Origin: an uncultured Phascolarctobacterium sp. | GTDB taxonomy: Bacteria > Bacillota > Negativicutes > Acidaminococcales > Acidaminococcaceae | Direction of reading: 5' to 3' | Length of the DNA stretch: 64,000 nt | Assembly (NCBI GenBank): GCA_958448515.1 | Contig: CAUDEF010000003.1 | Coordinates: 69,427-133,426, forward strand | Part shown: one piece after another, positions 45,683 to 54,070 of the stretch | Layout of the letters: every line of letters begins with the position of its first letter | How positions within the stretch are numbered: position 1 is the first letter of the stretch | Position numbers and translations under genes: made by a program | The notes under the pieces: generated by a model | What the model was told of the DNA's origin: nothing | Seen by the model: the letters and a program-made list of their open reading frames with translations, nothing else | The model's database searches: none

Positions 45683-46114
45683 CTAAATTCCTAAATCAGC
45701 CAACTGTTCTGCCAGATCATTTACATCATCTGAAGCTTCTTCATTATACTCTGCCCACTTCTGAGCATCCCATATCTCAGCTCTTGTTCCTACCCCAACT
45801 ACTACAACATTTTTATCCAGTCCTGCATGAGCACGCAAATTAGCAGGGATAAGCACACGTCCCTGTTTATCGCATTCCCCTTCACACGCTCCGCCAAATA
45901 AAAAACGGGTAAAGTCACGAGCTGTTTTTCTGCTCATGGGCAAGGATGAAAGTTTACTTTCCAGAATTTGCCACTGCTGCAAATCGTAGACAAACAAACA
46001 TCCATCAAGTCCTTTGGTAATAATAAACTTGCTGCCAAGATTATCACGCAGTTTAGCAGGCATAGCCAGACGACCTTTAGGATCTATGGTGTGTTCATAC
46101 TCTCCTAAAAGCAT
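45683..46114 (-). CDS. mraZ: MraZ, transcriptional regulator of the dcw cluster
   Basis: The 143-residue product has two AbrB-like SpoVT folds, each with a DxxGR motif: IDPKGRLAMPAKLRD and CDKQGRVLIPANLR. MraZ binds short direct repeats in its own promoter. Two copies of AAAGTGG at 10-bp spacing lie 18-36 nt before the start codon. GGAGG precedes the ATG. First gene of the cluster. Confidence 0.96.
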   Translation of the reverse strand: MLLGEYEHTIDPKGRLAMPAKLRDNLGSKFIITKGLDGCLFVYDLQQWQILESKLSSLPMSRKTARDFTRFLFGGACEGECDKQGRVLIPANLRAHAGLDKNVVVVGVGTRAEIWDAQKWAEYNEEASDDVNDLAEQLADLGI

Positions 46115-46122
46115 CCTGCTCG

Positions 46123-46183
46123 CCTCCTTTCACCACTTTATACCACTTTTCTCCATTATACATATTTTTTCTCTAAAAAACAA
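46123..46183 (-). promoter_or_regulatory. mraZ promoter with MraZ-box-like repeats
   Basis: On the minus strand: -35 TTGTTT (46183-46178), 17-bp spacer, -10 TATAAT (46160-46155). AAAGTGG repeats follow at 46149-46143 and 46139-46133, exactly 10 bp apart, with a degenerate third copy merging into the ribosome binding site. The arrangement matches MraZ autoregulatory boxes (family knowledge). Confidence 0.75.
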
Positions 46184-46260
46184 CATTATTGCCAAGTTCA
46201 GGAAAACTTTTTGTAAAATATAAATAATTTGTGAATAATGTCAAAAATATCAATAAATAA

Positions 46261-46290
46261 TTGTCTTTTTTCATTAATAAATGATATAAT
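46261..46290 (+). promoter_or_regulatory. Promoter of the DUF1858 gene
   Basis: -35 TTGTCT (46261-46266), 18-bp spacer, -10 TATAAT (46285-46290), 38 nt before the ATG, which has GAAGGAG ahead of it. Confidence 0.65.
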
Positions 46291-46327
46291 AGCGTCAGTG
46301 AATAATTATTTGTGAAGGAGTTTTTTC

Positions 46328-46525
46328 ATGATTACAAAAGATACCGGCATTATGGAAGCCGTACAAAATCATCCCGAAATTTTAGAAGTATTTGCAGCTT
46401 ATGGTTTGGGCTGCGTAGGCTGCATGGCTGCACATTATGAAACCATTGGTCAGGGTGCAGGCGCACACGGTATTGATGTTGATGCATTAATTGCTGACAT
46501 CAACAAAGTTATTGCTGCAAAATAA
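46328..46525 (+). CDS. DUF1858 redox-disulfide-domain protein
   Basis: The 65-residue protein is one DUF1858 domain, with NHPEILEVFAAYGLGCVGC; the CxxC pair at about residues 30-33 is the proposed redox disulfide. Domains of this kind occur next to or fused with hybrid-cluster proteins and other anaerobic redox enzymes. It stands alone with its own promoter and terminator and is divergent from mraZ. The partner is not in this window. Confidence 0.9.
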   Translation: MITKDTGIMEAVQNHPEILEVFAAYGLGCVGCMAAHYETIGQGAGAHGIDVDALIADINKVIAAK

Positions 46526-46530
46526 AAATT

Positions 46531-46568
46531 AAAAAGCTGCTGTATCATACGATACAGCAGCTTTTTTT
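46531..46568. terminator. Terminator between DUF1858 gene and nfo
   Basis: A 16-bp perfect stem (46531-46546, 46551-46566) with a 4-nt loop ATAC, A run on the left and T run on the right; it can act in both directions. Confidence 0.9.
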
Positions 46569-47397
46569 ATTTTCGCAAGCTTTTTAAAAGTTCAATTTCA
46601 CTGGCATAGCCAGGAATTTCATTAGGTGTTTCAAGATAAAAAGGAATATTCTCTAAAGCAGGATGATTTATAATTTTTGTTATTGCTTCAAGACCAATGT
46701 TGCCTTTGCCGATGCAGGCATGTCTGTCCTTGTGACTGCCTAATACGTTCATACTGTCATTAAGATGAACAGCTCTTAACATTTGCAGTCCTATAACTTT
46801 GTCAAACTGCTCCAGCACTCCGTCAAAATCATCTGCAATATTATATCCTCCATCGAAAATATGACATGTATCAAGGCAAATACCCATCTTATCATTCAAA
46901 CGTACTTTATCTAATATGGATGCCAGTTCTTCAAAGTTTCTGCCAACCTCTGTTCCTTTTCCTGCCATTGTCTCCAGCAGTACTGTAGTATGCTGCTCCT
47001 TAAATAAAATACTGTTCAGCTGAGCAGATATCATCTCTATACCAGCCTCACTGCCCTGCTTTACATGACTGCCCGGATGAAAATTATACAAATTTCCCGG
47101 TAAATACTCCATAATCTGCAAATCATCTTCCATTACCATATGTGCAAACTCTCTTATTTTATCATCAGCAGCACATGGATTCATAGTATAAGGAGCGTGC
47201 GCAAGCAAAGGGCCAAAATTATATTCGGCAGCAAGCTTAATTAATGCAGCTGCATCTTCAGGAACTACAGCCTTTGCCTTACCGCCCCTGGGATTGCGTG
47301 TAAAAAACTGAAATGTATTGGCACCTATTGATAAAGCAGTTTTACCCATAGCTAAAAAGCCTTTGGATGAGGATAAATGACAACCTATGTAAAACAT
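46567..47397 (-). CDS. nfo: Endonuclease IV (AP endonuclease)
   Basis: The 276-residue TIM-barrel enzyme cuts 5' of abasic sites in base-excision repair. Three-zinc-site motifs are visible: HLSSSKGF near the start, LLAHAPYTMN, YNFHPGSHV, LLETMAGKGTEVG, GICLDTCHIFDGGYN, HLNDSM with GSHKDRHACIGKG, and FYLETPNE. Complete. It begins 9 nt after the carbonic anhydrase gene. Confidence 0.96.
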   Translation of the reverse strand: MFYIGCHLSSSKGFLAMGKTALSIGANTFQFFTRNPRGGKAKAVVPEDAAALIKLAAEYNFGPLLAHAPYTMNPCAADDKIREFAHMVMEDDLQIMEYLPGNLYNFHPGSHVKQGSEAGIEMISAQLNSILFKEQHTTVLLETMAGKGTEVGRNFEELASILDKVRLNDKMGICLDTCHIFDGGYNIADDFDGVLEQFDKVIGLQMLRAVHLNDSMNVLGSHKDRHACIGKGNIGLEAITKIINHPALENIPFYLETPNEIPGYASEIELLKSLRK

Positions 47398-47406
47398 AAT
47401 ATCTCC

Positions 47407-47973
47407 TTATTTTTGATAACCATCAACGATAATTTCTATTCTGCCGCTTTGTGGACAAAATAAAAGTCCGTGAACAGGTACATCTTTAGGCAGCAGAGGA
47501 TTATTTCTGATGGCTTCTACAGCATTTTTCACATTATCGCGCGGATGAGAAAACGCATCTACCCAGCTGGTAAATTCTTTTTCTACTATTTTTATGGCAT
47601 CCGGTGATATTCCTCTGTCAAGCATTCTTTTCTTTAAAGATTCTGAAGTAGAATGTGCCATTCCGCAATCTTCATGACCAACAACAGCAATCTCTTTGAC
47701 TCCCAGTTCGTAAACAGCTACCATCAGACTTCTGATAACCTCATCAAAAGGACCTGTTACCATATTTCCGGCAGCTTTAATAATCTTAGCCTGTCCTCTT
47801 TTTATTCCCATAGCAGGTTCCAGAAATTCCACAAGTCTGGTATCCATACAGGTATAAATAGCCAGCTGTTTTTCCGGATATTTGCTTACCTCATCATTAC
47901 GATGCAGATAATTGTAAGGTAAATCAGCTACAAACTGATTATTCTGTTCAATAATTTCTTCCAACAAAGACAT
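47407..47973 (-). CDS. Beta-class carbonic anhydrase
   Basis: The 188-residue zinc enzyme interconverts CO2 and bicarbonate. Zinc ligands and catalytic dyad are seen in YTCMDTRLVEFLEPAMG (Cys, Asp, Arg) and VVGHEDCGMAH (His, Cys). KAAGNMVTG lies between. It is of the short clade D-like form common in Firmicutes. Probably co-transcribed with nfo; bicarbonate is needed by anaerobic carboxylation, but no such gene is near. Confidence 0.92.
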   Translation of the reverse strand: MSLLEEIIEQNNQFVADLPYNYLHRNDEVSKYPEKQLAIYTCMDTRLVEFLEPAMGIKRGQAKIIKAAGNMVTGPFDEVIRSLMVAVYELGVKEIAVVGHEDCGMAHSTSESLKKRMLDRGISPDAIKIVEKEFTSWVDAFSHPRDNVKNAVEAIRNNPLLPKDVPVHGLLFCPQSGRIEIIVDGYQK

Positions 47974-47998
47974 GAAAAATTCCCCCTCAAAAATTTAA

Positions 47999-49039
47999 TT
48001 AAATCCAATATAATCTTATCGGCAAATTTGATGCACCTGGAGGTGACCAGATAAATTTATATTTTCCAGGCTTTAATGCAGCAATTTCCAGCATATCGTC
48101 ATAACTGTCACCAATTGCTAAATGCTCCTGCGGAATCGCCACAATCTTTTTACCGTCATTATTCTCTAAAATGCCATATCCACTGAACAGCCCGCCTAAC
48201 GGATTCAGATACATTTTTACATTCTCTTTTCCGACAATCTCAAAGTCTATGGTATAAACTATACCATAATTACCATAATTTTCTGCTTCCAGTCCGGTAG
48301 TAGCATCTACTCCTTTGGCAAAGCATTGTTCAGAGCTGGCTAATTCCATCATATATGGATTATTTTCTCTGTGAACTATGGTATCTTTCACTTTGCAATA
48401 CCAGTCAGCATTTGCAAAACTGCCTCTTAAAGGGTGTTCATCCATAGGTAAAATCGGACTGTTATCATTAAATAACTCTAAATCACTTTTTAAGTCGCAC
48501 ATTACCACAGATATTTCTGCAGGTTTATCAAAATGCAGATCCAAAGTACCTACAAGAAGTTTTCCTGGTTCAAGAAGCACTCCGCGTCCGCTAAGAATCT
48601 CTTTACTTGTGCAAAATCCAAGACTGCCCTGTTCATGATAATCTTCAGTAAAATACACTGCCTGAGCTGTTTTTCCTGCATACATATAATTCCATGAATC
48701 CACGCCCAGACCTTTTTTCAGAAAACTATAATTTATCGGTCGCAACTGCTTATCATTTTTTACAATTACACCAATCTTTTTATTAACCGACATGGCATTT
48801 ACATGATGAAAAAATATCCTTACATCACCCTCAACCGTGTCCCTGTATAAAATACCATTTTCATATACCATTTCCGGACTGTCAGAAAACAGCAACGTAG
48901 GTCCTTTTTTATCAAGTTCTACCTTTACTTGCGTATAATTTTCCGGTAAACCTTGTCCTGTAATAATTTTATCCGCTGCCAGCACGCAGGAACTGTTAAA
49001 AAGAACAAGAACAGCTGCCAAAACCTCTAATATTTTCAT
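47999..49039 (-). CDS. Exported protein of unknown function (346 aa)
   Basis: The N-terminus MKILEVLAAVLVLFNSSCVLAA is a clear signal peptide. The rest is beta-rich, with few cysteines and several motifs typical of secreted all-beta folds, and ends in YKFIWSPPGASNLPIRLYWI, a pattern resembling a final beta sandwich edge. I do not recognise a family. It lies 25 nt upstream of the carbonic anhydrase gene on the same strand. The adjacent intergenic region carries the fsa terminator, so it has its own promoter. Confidence 0.75.
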   Translation of the reverse strand: MKILEVLAAVLVLFNSSCVLAADKIITGQGLPENYTQVKVELDKKGPTLLFSDSPEMVYENGILYRDTVEGDVRIFFHHVNAMSVNKKIGVIVKNDKQLRPINYSFLKKGLGVDSWNYMYAGKTAQAVYFTEDYHEQGSLGFCTSKEILSGRGVLLEPGKLLVGTLDLHFDKPAEISVVMCDLKSDLELFNDNSPILPMDEHPLRGSFANADWYCKVKDTIVHRENNPYMMELASSEQCFAKGVDATTGLEAENYGNYGIVYTIDFEIVGKENVKMYLNPLGGLFSGYGILENNDGKKIVAIPQEHLAIGDSYDDMLEIAALKPGKYKFIWSPPGASNLPIRLYWI

Positions 49040-49104
49040 TCCAGCACCTCCGTTTCACATCCTTATATTATACTTTTTTGTTTCCCTCTTGTCACGTCCT
49101 GCAA

Positions 49105-49141
49105 AAATAAAACGCACGGCTTTAAAACCGTGCGTTTTATT
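49105..49141 (-). terminator. fsa terminator
   Basis: A 13-bp stem ATAAAACGCACGG/CCGTGCGTTTTAT with an 8-nt loop, directly after the fsa stop; A/T-rich on both sides. Confidence 0.85.
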
Positions 49142-49785
49142 TATTTTAAACTGTTTTGATAATCAAGCATAAACTGTTCAAGACCTTTATCTGTAAGATG
49201 ATGTTTTATCATCTCTTCCAGAACTTTTGTAGGAATTGTAGCAATCTGAGCACCAGCCAGCATTACTTTATCAACATGCTCTAAATTACGGATACTTGCT
49301 GCAATAACTTCTGTTGCAATACCATAATTTTTAAAAGCCTGAACTATATTTTTAACAAGAAGAACGCCATCTTCACCAATATCATCCAGACGTCCTACAA
49401 AAGGACTTACATATGCAGCTCCGGCACGGGCAGCAAGCAGTGCCTGAGACATGGAAAAAATCAAGGTTACATTGGTTTTAATGCCTTCTGCACTCAGAAT
49501 TTTAACAGCTTTTAAACCCTCAGCAGTACAGGGAATCTTAACAACTATATTGTCAGCAATCTTTACCAGCTCACACGCTTCTTTAACCATGTCTTCGCAC
49601 TCAAGACTGATAACCTCTGCACTTACAGGACCATCTACAAGACCTGCAATTTCAGGAATAACATCCTTTTGCAATCTACCGCTTTTAGCAATAAGGCTGG
49701 GATTGGTTGTTACACCATACACTACACCCCAGGAAACAAATCTGGCAATTTCATCTACATTAGCGGTATCCATAAAAATCTTCAT
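49141..49785 (-). CDS. fsa: Fructose-6-phosphate aldolase / small transaldolase
   Basis: The 214-residue TIM barrel of the FSA/TalC subfamily has MKIFMDTANVDEI at the start, TTNPSLIAK, the Schiff-base lysine in IVVKIPCTAEGLKA, TNVTLIFSMSQALLAA, and SPFVGRLDDIG. It is far shorter than classical transaldolase. Such proteins act as transaldolases in several Firmicutes, so the reaction (aldolase or transaldolase) cannot be settled by eye. Confidence 0.92.
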   Translation of the reverse strand: MKIFMDTANVDEIARFVSWGVVYGVTTNPSLIAKSGRLQKDVIPEIAGLVDGPVSAEVISLECEDMVKEACELVKIADNIVVKIPCTAEGLKAVKILSAEGIKTNVTLIFSMSQALLAARAGAAYVSPFVGRLDDIGEDGVLLVKNIVQAFKNYGIATEVIAASIRNLEHVDKVMLAGAQIATIPTKVLEEMIKHHLTDKGLEQFMLDYQNSLK

Positions 49786-49816
49786 AAAACAACAAACCTC
49801 TTTCTAAACTTTACTA

Positions 49817-50470
49817 TTATTTAGAAGCCGGCAAAATAACTGCTTTCTGTGCATTAGTTTGTCCAGGAAGACTCATTGTCATTATATCGTACCATAAAAG
49901 CATGCTGTCTCCTTCTTTAATTGTCATATAATCCTTGCAAATATCTTCTCCGATAGTTGCAATAACATCATGATTGGAATTTAAAACTCTTACTGATTTA
50001 TCTTCCTCATTTAACATTACTTTGGCAACCTGGAAAAATTTGCCTATTTTTTCATCTTTCTGTCCTAAAACAACAGCAAAAGCTTCTGTTTGAGGAGGCA
50101 TACTGCGTGTCATTTTACTGGAATAATACACAGTAACCTCTTTACCGACTTTCAAATTTTTCATTTTTTTGATTTTGCCTTTGCGGCCATCAACAATATA
50201 GGTATCATCAGTTATAATAACAGCAACTTCACTGAATTCGCCTTCACCTTTTACAGTTACTTTATCGCCATCTATGGCAGTAATAACACCACTGGTAGAC
50301 AAAACATTACGTACAGCCAAAGGTGCCATTTCCTGCTCCTCAACTTTTTGTTCAATTTTCTGCTGCGGTATATTATCAGAACTTACAGCGGGAATTTCTG
50401 CAGCGTAGACAGAATTTGCCATAAGCATCATGCAAGCTAATGTAAGAACCGGTTTTTTAATGTTTTTCAT
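49817..50470 (-). CDS. Exported protein with duplicated small beta domain
   Basis: The 217-residue product has a signal peptide (cleavage near SVYAAE, residue 24). It has two copies of a domain of about 75 residues. Copy 1 ends VTVYYSSKMTRSMPPQTEAFAV and copy 2 ends MLLWYDIMTMSLPGQTNAQKAV (aligned pattern: Tyr, Met-Thr, Ser-hydrophobic-Pro, Gln-Thr, Ala). This indicates an internal duplication. No known family comes to mind. It precedes fsa on the same strand by 31 nt. Confidence 0.75.
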   Translation of the reverse strand: MKNIKKPVLTLACMMLMANSVYAAEIPAVSSDNIPQQKIEQKVEEQEMAPLAVRNVLSTSGVITAIDGDKVTVKGEGEFSEVAVIITDDTYIVDGRKGKIKKMKNLKVGKEVTVYYSSKMTRSMPPQTEAFAVVLGQKDEKIGKFFQVAKVMLNEEDKSVRVLNSNHDVIATIGEDICKDYMTIKEGDSMLLWYDIMTMSLPGQTNAQKAVILPASK

Positions 50471-50559
50471 AGGAAAATACCTCCATAATCAATTTACATA
50501 TTTAATATAGCAGACAATTATGACAAAATAATGGCAATCAGCAAAATTAACAGCAAATT

Positions 50560-51861
50560 TTATTTGGCAGTATAGTGAAATGCTAACTCAGCAAGCATAC
50601 CTGCAGCTTTCCACATGCAGTCTTCATCAAAATCAAAATAACTGTTATGATGTCCGGCAGCTATTTGGGTGCCATACATAACGTACAGTGCCCTGCCTCC
50701 ATGATTTTGCACTCTTTCCATGAAATAAGCGCAGTCTTCACTTCCGCCCATATCCATATAATCTATAATTTCAGTAAATTTGCCGGTATTTCTTGCAATT
50801 TCCGCAACTTCAAGGCTCAGTTCTTTATCTGCAATGCAGGCAGGAGCACTGCCGGCTTTTTTTATTTCTACTTTTACATCATACATATCTGCGCAGGCCT
50901 GAAGAATTCTGTATGCTTCTGCTACCATAAATTCATTAATCTCAGTAGTAGCGCCTCTTGTTTCCAGTTTCAAAACGGCAATATCAGGTACAACATTACG
51001 TCCTGTGCCTGCATTAAGCACACCAACATTTATACGTGACGCACCTTTGCCGTGTCTTGCAATGGTATTAAGAGAGATACTTGCCTGAGCCGCTGCCAGC
51101 AATGCATTTTTACCAGCCTCAGGAGCAAGGCCTGCATGGCTTGCCACACCCTTAAAAACAGCATCAAGCTTGGTAGTAGCCAGGAACCCATCAGTTAATG
51201 TTACCAGAGCATCATTATTTGTAGCTTTAAAACCTATATGTCCGCCAAACAAATAATCAACATCATCAACAACTCCTGCATTAATCATTGCATAAGCGCC
51301 GCGTACACCTTCTTCCGCAGGCTGAAAAATAAGCTTAATTGTACCTGCAAGTGCATCTTTGTTATCAGCAAGAAGCTTTGCCAGAGCTAAACCTATGGTA
51401 ACATGTCCGTCATGACCGCAGGCGTGCATGGCATTTTTATGTACGGAAGCAAATCCTTCAGCAGTCGGTCTGTGATCGCAGCCTTTTTCTTCTTCAACAT
51501 CGTTACAATCCATATCAAAGCGAAATGCAACAATATTACCGGGTTTTGCACCTTCCAGAACAGCAACAACACCAGTTTTACCGCCTGACATCTGCTTAAC
51601 AAGCTCTGCATCAGCACCCTCAGCAACTGCTCTTTCCATATAAGCTTCCAGCTCAGCATCTGCAGGTACGCCCATCATGGACGCTTCGTCTATAACATCA
51701 GCGCCAAAACTAACCTGGTAACCTAATTTTTTTAATTCAGTTATAATCATGCTGGCAGTACGAAACTCAGTCCATCCTGTCTCCGGATGCTTATGTAAAT
51801 CACGGCGTCTTGCCTGCATTTCATTCTTTAAGGCTTCTGCCTGTTGCCAAATTTGTTTCAT
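50560..51861 (-). CDS. M20-family amidohydrolase (AbgA/HipO-like)
   Basis: The 433-residue binuclear zinc hydrolase has its ATG at 51861 after AGGGGG; the longer frame to 51945 overlaps the zinc-ribbon gene. Motifs: RRDLHKHPETGWTEF, HACGHDGHVTIGLALAK (metal ligands), FQPAEEGVRGAYAM (catalytic Glu), and late GHHNSYFDFDE. The 'M-G-G-S-E-D' site GGSEDCAYF fits amidohydrolases that cleave aminoacyl or aminobenzoyl-glutamate substrates. The substrate is not known. Confidence 0.9.
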   Translation of the reverse strand: MKQIWQQAEALKNEMQARRRDLHKHPETGWTEFRTASMIITELKKLGYQVSFGADVIDEASMMGVPADAELEAYMERAVAEGADAELVKQMSGGKTGVVAVLEGAKPGNIVAFRFDMDCNDVEEEKGCDHRPTAEGFASVHKNAMHACGHDGHVTIGLALAKLLADNKDALAGTIKLIFQPAEEGVRGAYAMINAGVVDDVDYLFGGHIGFKATNNDALVTLTDGFLATTKLDAVFKGVASHAGLAPEAGKNALLAAAQASISLNTIARHGKGASRINVGVLNAGTGRNVVPDIAVLKLETRGATTEINEFMVAEAYRILQACADMYDVKVEIKKAGSAPACIADKELSLEVAEIARNTGKFTEIIDYMDMGGSEDCAYFMERVQNHGGRALYVMYGTQIAAGHHNSYFDFDEDCMWKAAGMLAELAFHYTAK

Positions 51862-51874
51862 TTTAATCCCCCTG

Positions 51875-52072
51875 TTATTTAAAAAGTACAGTTTGCTCAC
51901 TGTCGGCAGGTAAATAAATTTCATATATCTTTTTTCTGTTGTCATTATTTACCCATTTCCCGCAGTCAGGACAAATTATTTCAGCTGTCGGCAATGCCCA
52001 GCCCAGATGCCTGTTACAGTCAGGACAAACAAACTCTACCTGCAATAAATCTCCGGAAATTTTCCTGCGCAT
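51875..52072 (-). CDS. Small zinc-ribbon protein
   Basis: The ATG at 52072 has GGAGG 7 nt before; an upstream TTG (52078) is less likely. The 65-residue product has two CPDC motifs (VCPDCNRH, ICPDCGKW) that would form one zinc ribbon. Too short for a catalytic domain. It lies 13 nt before the M20 gene on the same strand, so they are probably co-transcribed. Function unknown. Confidence 0.75.
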   Translation of the reverse strand: MRRKISGDLLQVEFVCPDCNRHLGWALPTAEIICPDCGKWVNNDNRKKIYEIYLPADSEQTVLFK

Positions 52073-52179
52073 TACCAACCCTCCCTAATTTATCTCGAAG
52101 TATATTATACTACAATTCGACAAAAATAAAAAAATGTTTTATTCTATTATAAATAAGAAATATAAAAAGGAGTGGTTTT

Positions 52180-52485
52180 ATGAAACTTACTGCACAAAAT
52201 TTCTCTGACCTGGGATTTTGGGAAGATATAACTCCGGAAGAACAGATTACTGTTTACGGAATGGATTTTACTGACTGCTATCTTATCCTGACTGACGAAC
52301 TTGGCAAAACACCTGCTGATGATAAAGCAATTCTTGTAGCAGCCGTTTACGATAATGATGATTGCTTCTTATGGGGCAAAGAATTAAAAAATTTTGCTGC
52401 TCTGCATGAAATCTGCTCCAGGCATCCTGCCGAAAGTATCAGCCTGCTTGAAGGAATACAAAACTATACTCTGCCTAAGAAATAA
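52180..52485 (+). CDS. Small cytoplasmic protein of unknown function
   Basis: The 101-residue acidic protein is preceded by AAAAGGAG and followed by a strong terminator, so it is a real single-gene unit. It has no membrane segment, signal or recognisable motif. It is divergent from the zinc-ribbon gene. Confidence 0.7.
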   Translation: MKLTAQNFSDLGFWEDITPEEQITVYGMDFTDCYLILTDELGKTPADDKAILVAAVYDNDDCFLWGKELKNFAALHEICSRHPAESISLLEGIQNYTLPKK

Positions 52486-52522
52486 AAAAGGTACTGCTGA
52501 AATATGCAGTACCTTTTTATTT
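52485..52522. terminator. Terminator shared by the small protein gene and pgi
   Basis: A 13-bp stem AAAAAGGTACTGC/GCAGTACCTTTTT with an 8-nt loop between convergent genes. Confidence 0.85.
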
Positions 52523-52536
52523 TAAGAAAACTTTTA

Positions 52537-53982
52537 TTATCTTGCCAGATCTCGCTTCATAATTTTTTTATACGCCTCTACTCCAGGCTGATCAAAGGCA
52601 TCTACATTAGCCAGCTCTCCTTCGTAAGCCACACTGAGCATCAGAAAATACAAAAGCTGACCTATGTAAAACTCATTAATTTTCGGCAGCGAATATACTG
52701 CGCTGAACCTGTTATCACTATCTAAGGCTTCTCTGTTGGCACTTAAAGCCACATCCAGTGCTTTCTTCAATGACAAACCTGCATATTTTGAAAAGTCCTG
52801 CAGATGCGGAAAAGGATCAGGCAAAACTACATCATACTCCAGATTCTCAATATGTATAAACTGAATAACCTTATTACGTTTTCCATCCTGATGCTGCTGA
52901 GTCTGAGCATGCATGTCAGTACTTCCTACAGCAGCTATGGGAGTTCTTCCATAAAAAATAACATTACCATTCCTGTCATAGCGTTTACCCAACGACTCTG
53001 CCAAAAGCTGAACATACCATTCACCCATAGATTTAAGGCACATTCCATAGCCCATGACCACTTCTATATCGCATTTGTATTTTTCAGCTGCCAGATACTT
53101 AAGACACGCATTTAAAAGAGCAGGATTTTCAGCACACTCCATACTTTGGCAGGCTTTATCCATAGCCTGTGCACCACTGAGCAGCTGCCTTATATCAAGA
53201 CCAATTGCCACAGCTGTAACTAATCCCGGATTATGCAAAACTGAAAATCTTCCGCCTACTCCTTCTTTTACATCAAAGGCAGTCCAGTCATTCTCCTTGG
53301 CAAGAATATAAAGAGGTGATGCAATATTTTCGTTTAAATCCGTAACAACAGCTACTTCTGTTTTAATCATATGATTTGCCATACACGCATCATAAAAATA
53401 ACTGAAAGCAGTTAATGTTTCAAGAGTCGTGCCAGATTTGGAAATAGGTACCAGCATCACAGTAAACTGCTCTGTTTTTGATTCTACATGCTCAGCAATA
53501 TTACTGATCTGCTTATAAAGCTGTATACATTGTCTTGGATCAACATTATTTCCGGCAAAAAAGATGTAAGGATAATTATTTCTTTCGCTTCTGTGTAAAT
53601 TATTCCAACCCTCTCCGCAAAAGATATCAAACAATACCTTATTGCCGAGATAAGAGCCACCTACGCCTAAAAATACCACAATATCAACTTGCTTTTTTAC
53701 ATGATCAGAAAACAATTCTAACTTGTTTATACTTTCTTCATCATTTGGATTGCCAGCTTCAAGATAAGGCAAGCGCGTAAAAAGAACTGGTTCAACCGCT
53801 CCATCTTTGGAAAGATGTGCCTTAACATATCCTGTTTTTCTCATTGAATTAACGGCAGCAGCAGCTTTCTGGCTCTGCTCCTTAATTGCTTCCCAATCTT
53901 TTTCCGTAATCCTGCCAGTTCCCAGCATCGTAGCATAATCAAAAATAAAGCCATCTTGCAGGATTATTTTATCATCAACCAT
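52537..53982 (-). CDS. pgi: Glucose-6-phosphate isomerase
   Basis: The 481-residue enzyme interconverts glucose-6- and fructose-6-phosphate in glycolysis. The sugar-isomerase motifs are visible: VFLGVGGSYLGNKV, VPISKSGTTLETL (phosphate loop), DVKEGVGGRFSVL and QQHQDGKRNKV. It belongs to the shorter Firmicute type. It is a single gene that converges on the small protein gene. Confidence 0.94.
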   Translation of the reverse strand: MVDDKIILQDGFIFDYATMLGTGRITEKDWEAIKEQSQKAAAAVNSMRKTGYVKAHLSKDGAVEPVLFTRLPYLEAGNPNDEESINKLELFSDHVKKQVDIVVFLGVGGSYLGNKVLFDIFCGEGWNNLHRSERNNYPYIFFAGNNVDPRQCIQLYKQISNIAEHVESKTEQFTVMLVPISKSGTTLETLTAFSYFYDACMANHMIKTEVAVVTDLNENIASPLYILAKENDWTAFDVKEGVGGRFSVLHNPGLVTAVAIGLDIRQLLSGAQAMDKACQSMECAENPALLNACLKYLAAEKYKCDIEVVMGYGMCLKSMGEWYVQLLAESLGKRYDRNGNVIFYGRTPIAAVGSTDMHAQTQQHQDGKRNKVIQFIHIENLEYDVVLPDPFPHLQDFSKYAGLSLKKALDVALSANREALDSDNRFSAVYSLPKINEFYIGQLLYFLMLSVAYEGELANVDAFDQPGVEAYKKIMKRDLAR

Positions 53983-54070
53983 CTAATCACCATTCGTTCA
54001 TAATAATAACATTCCCATAAATTATACCATAAATTCAAAATATTTTTAATTTGTGCAAATAAAATAATTG

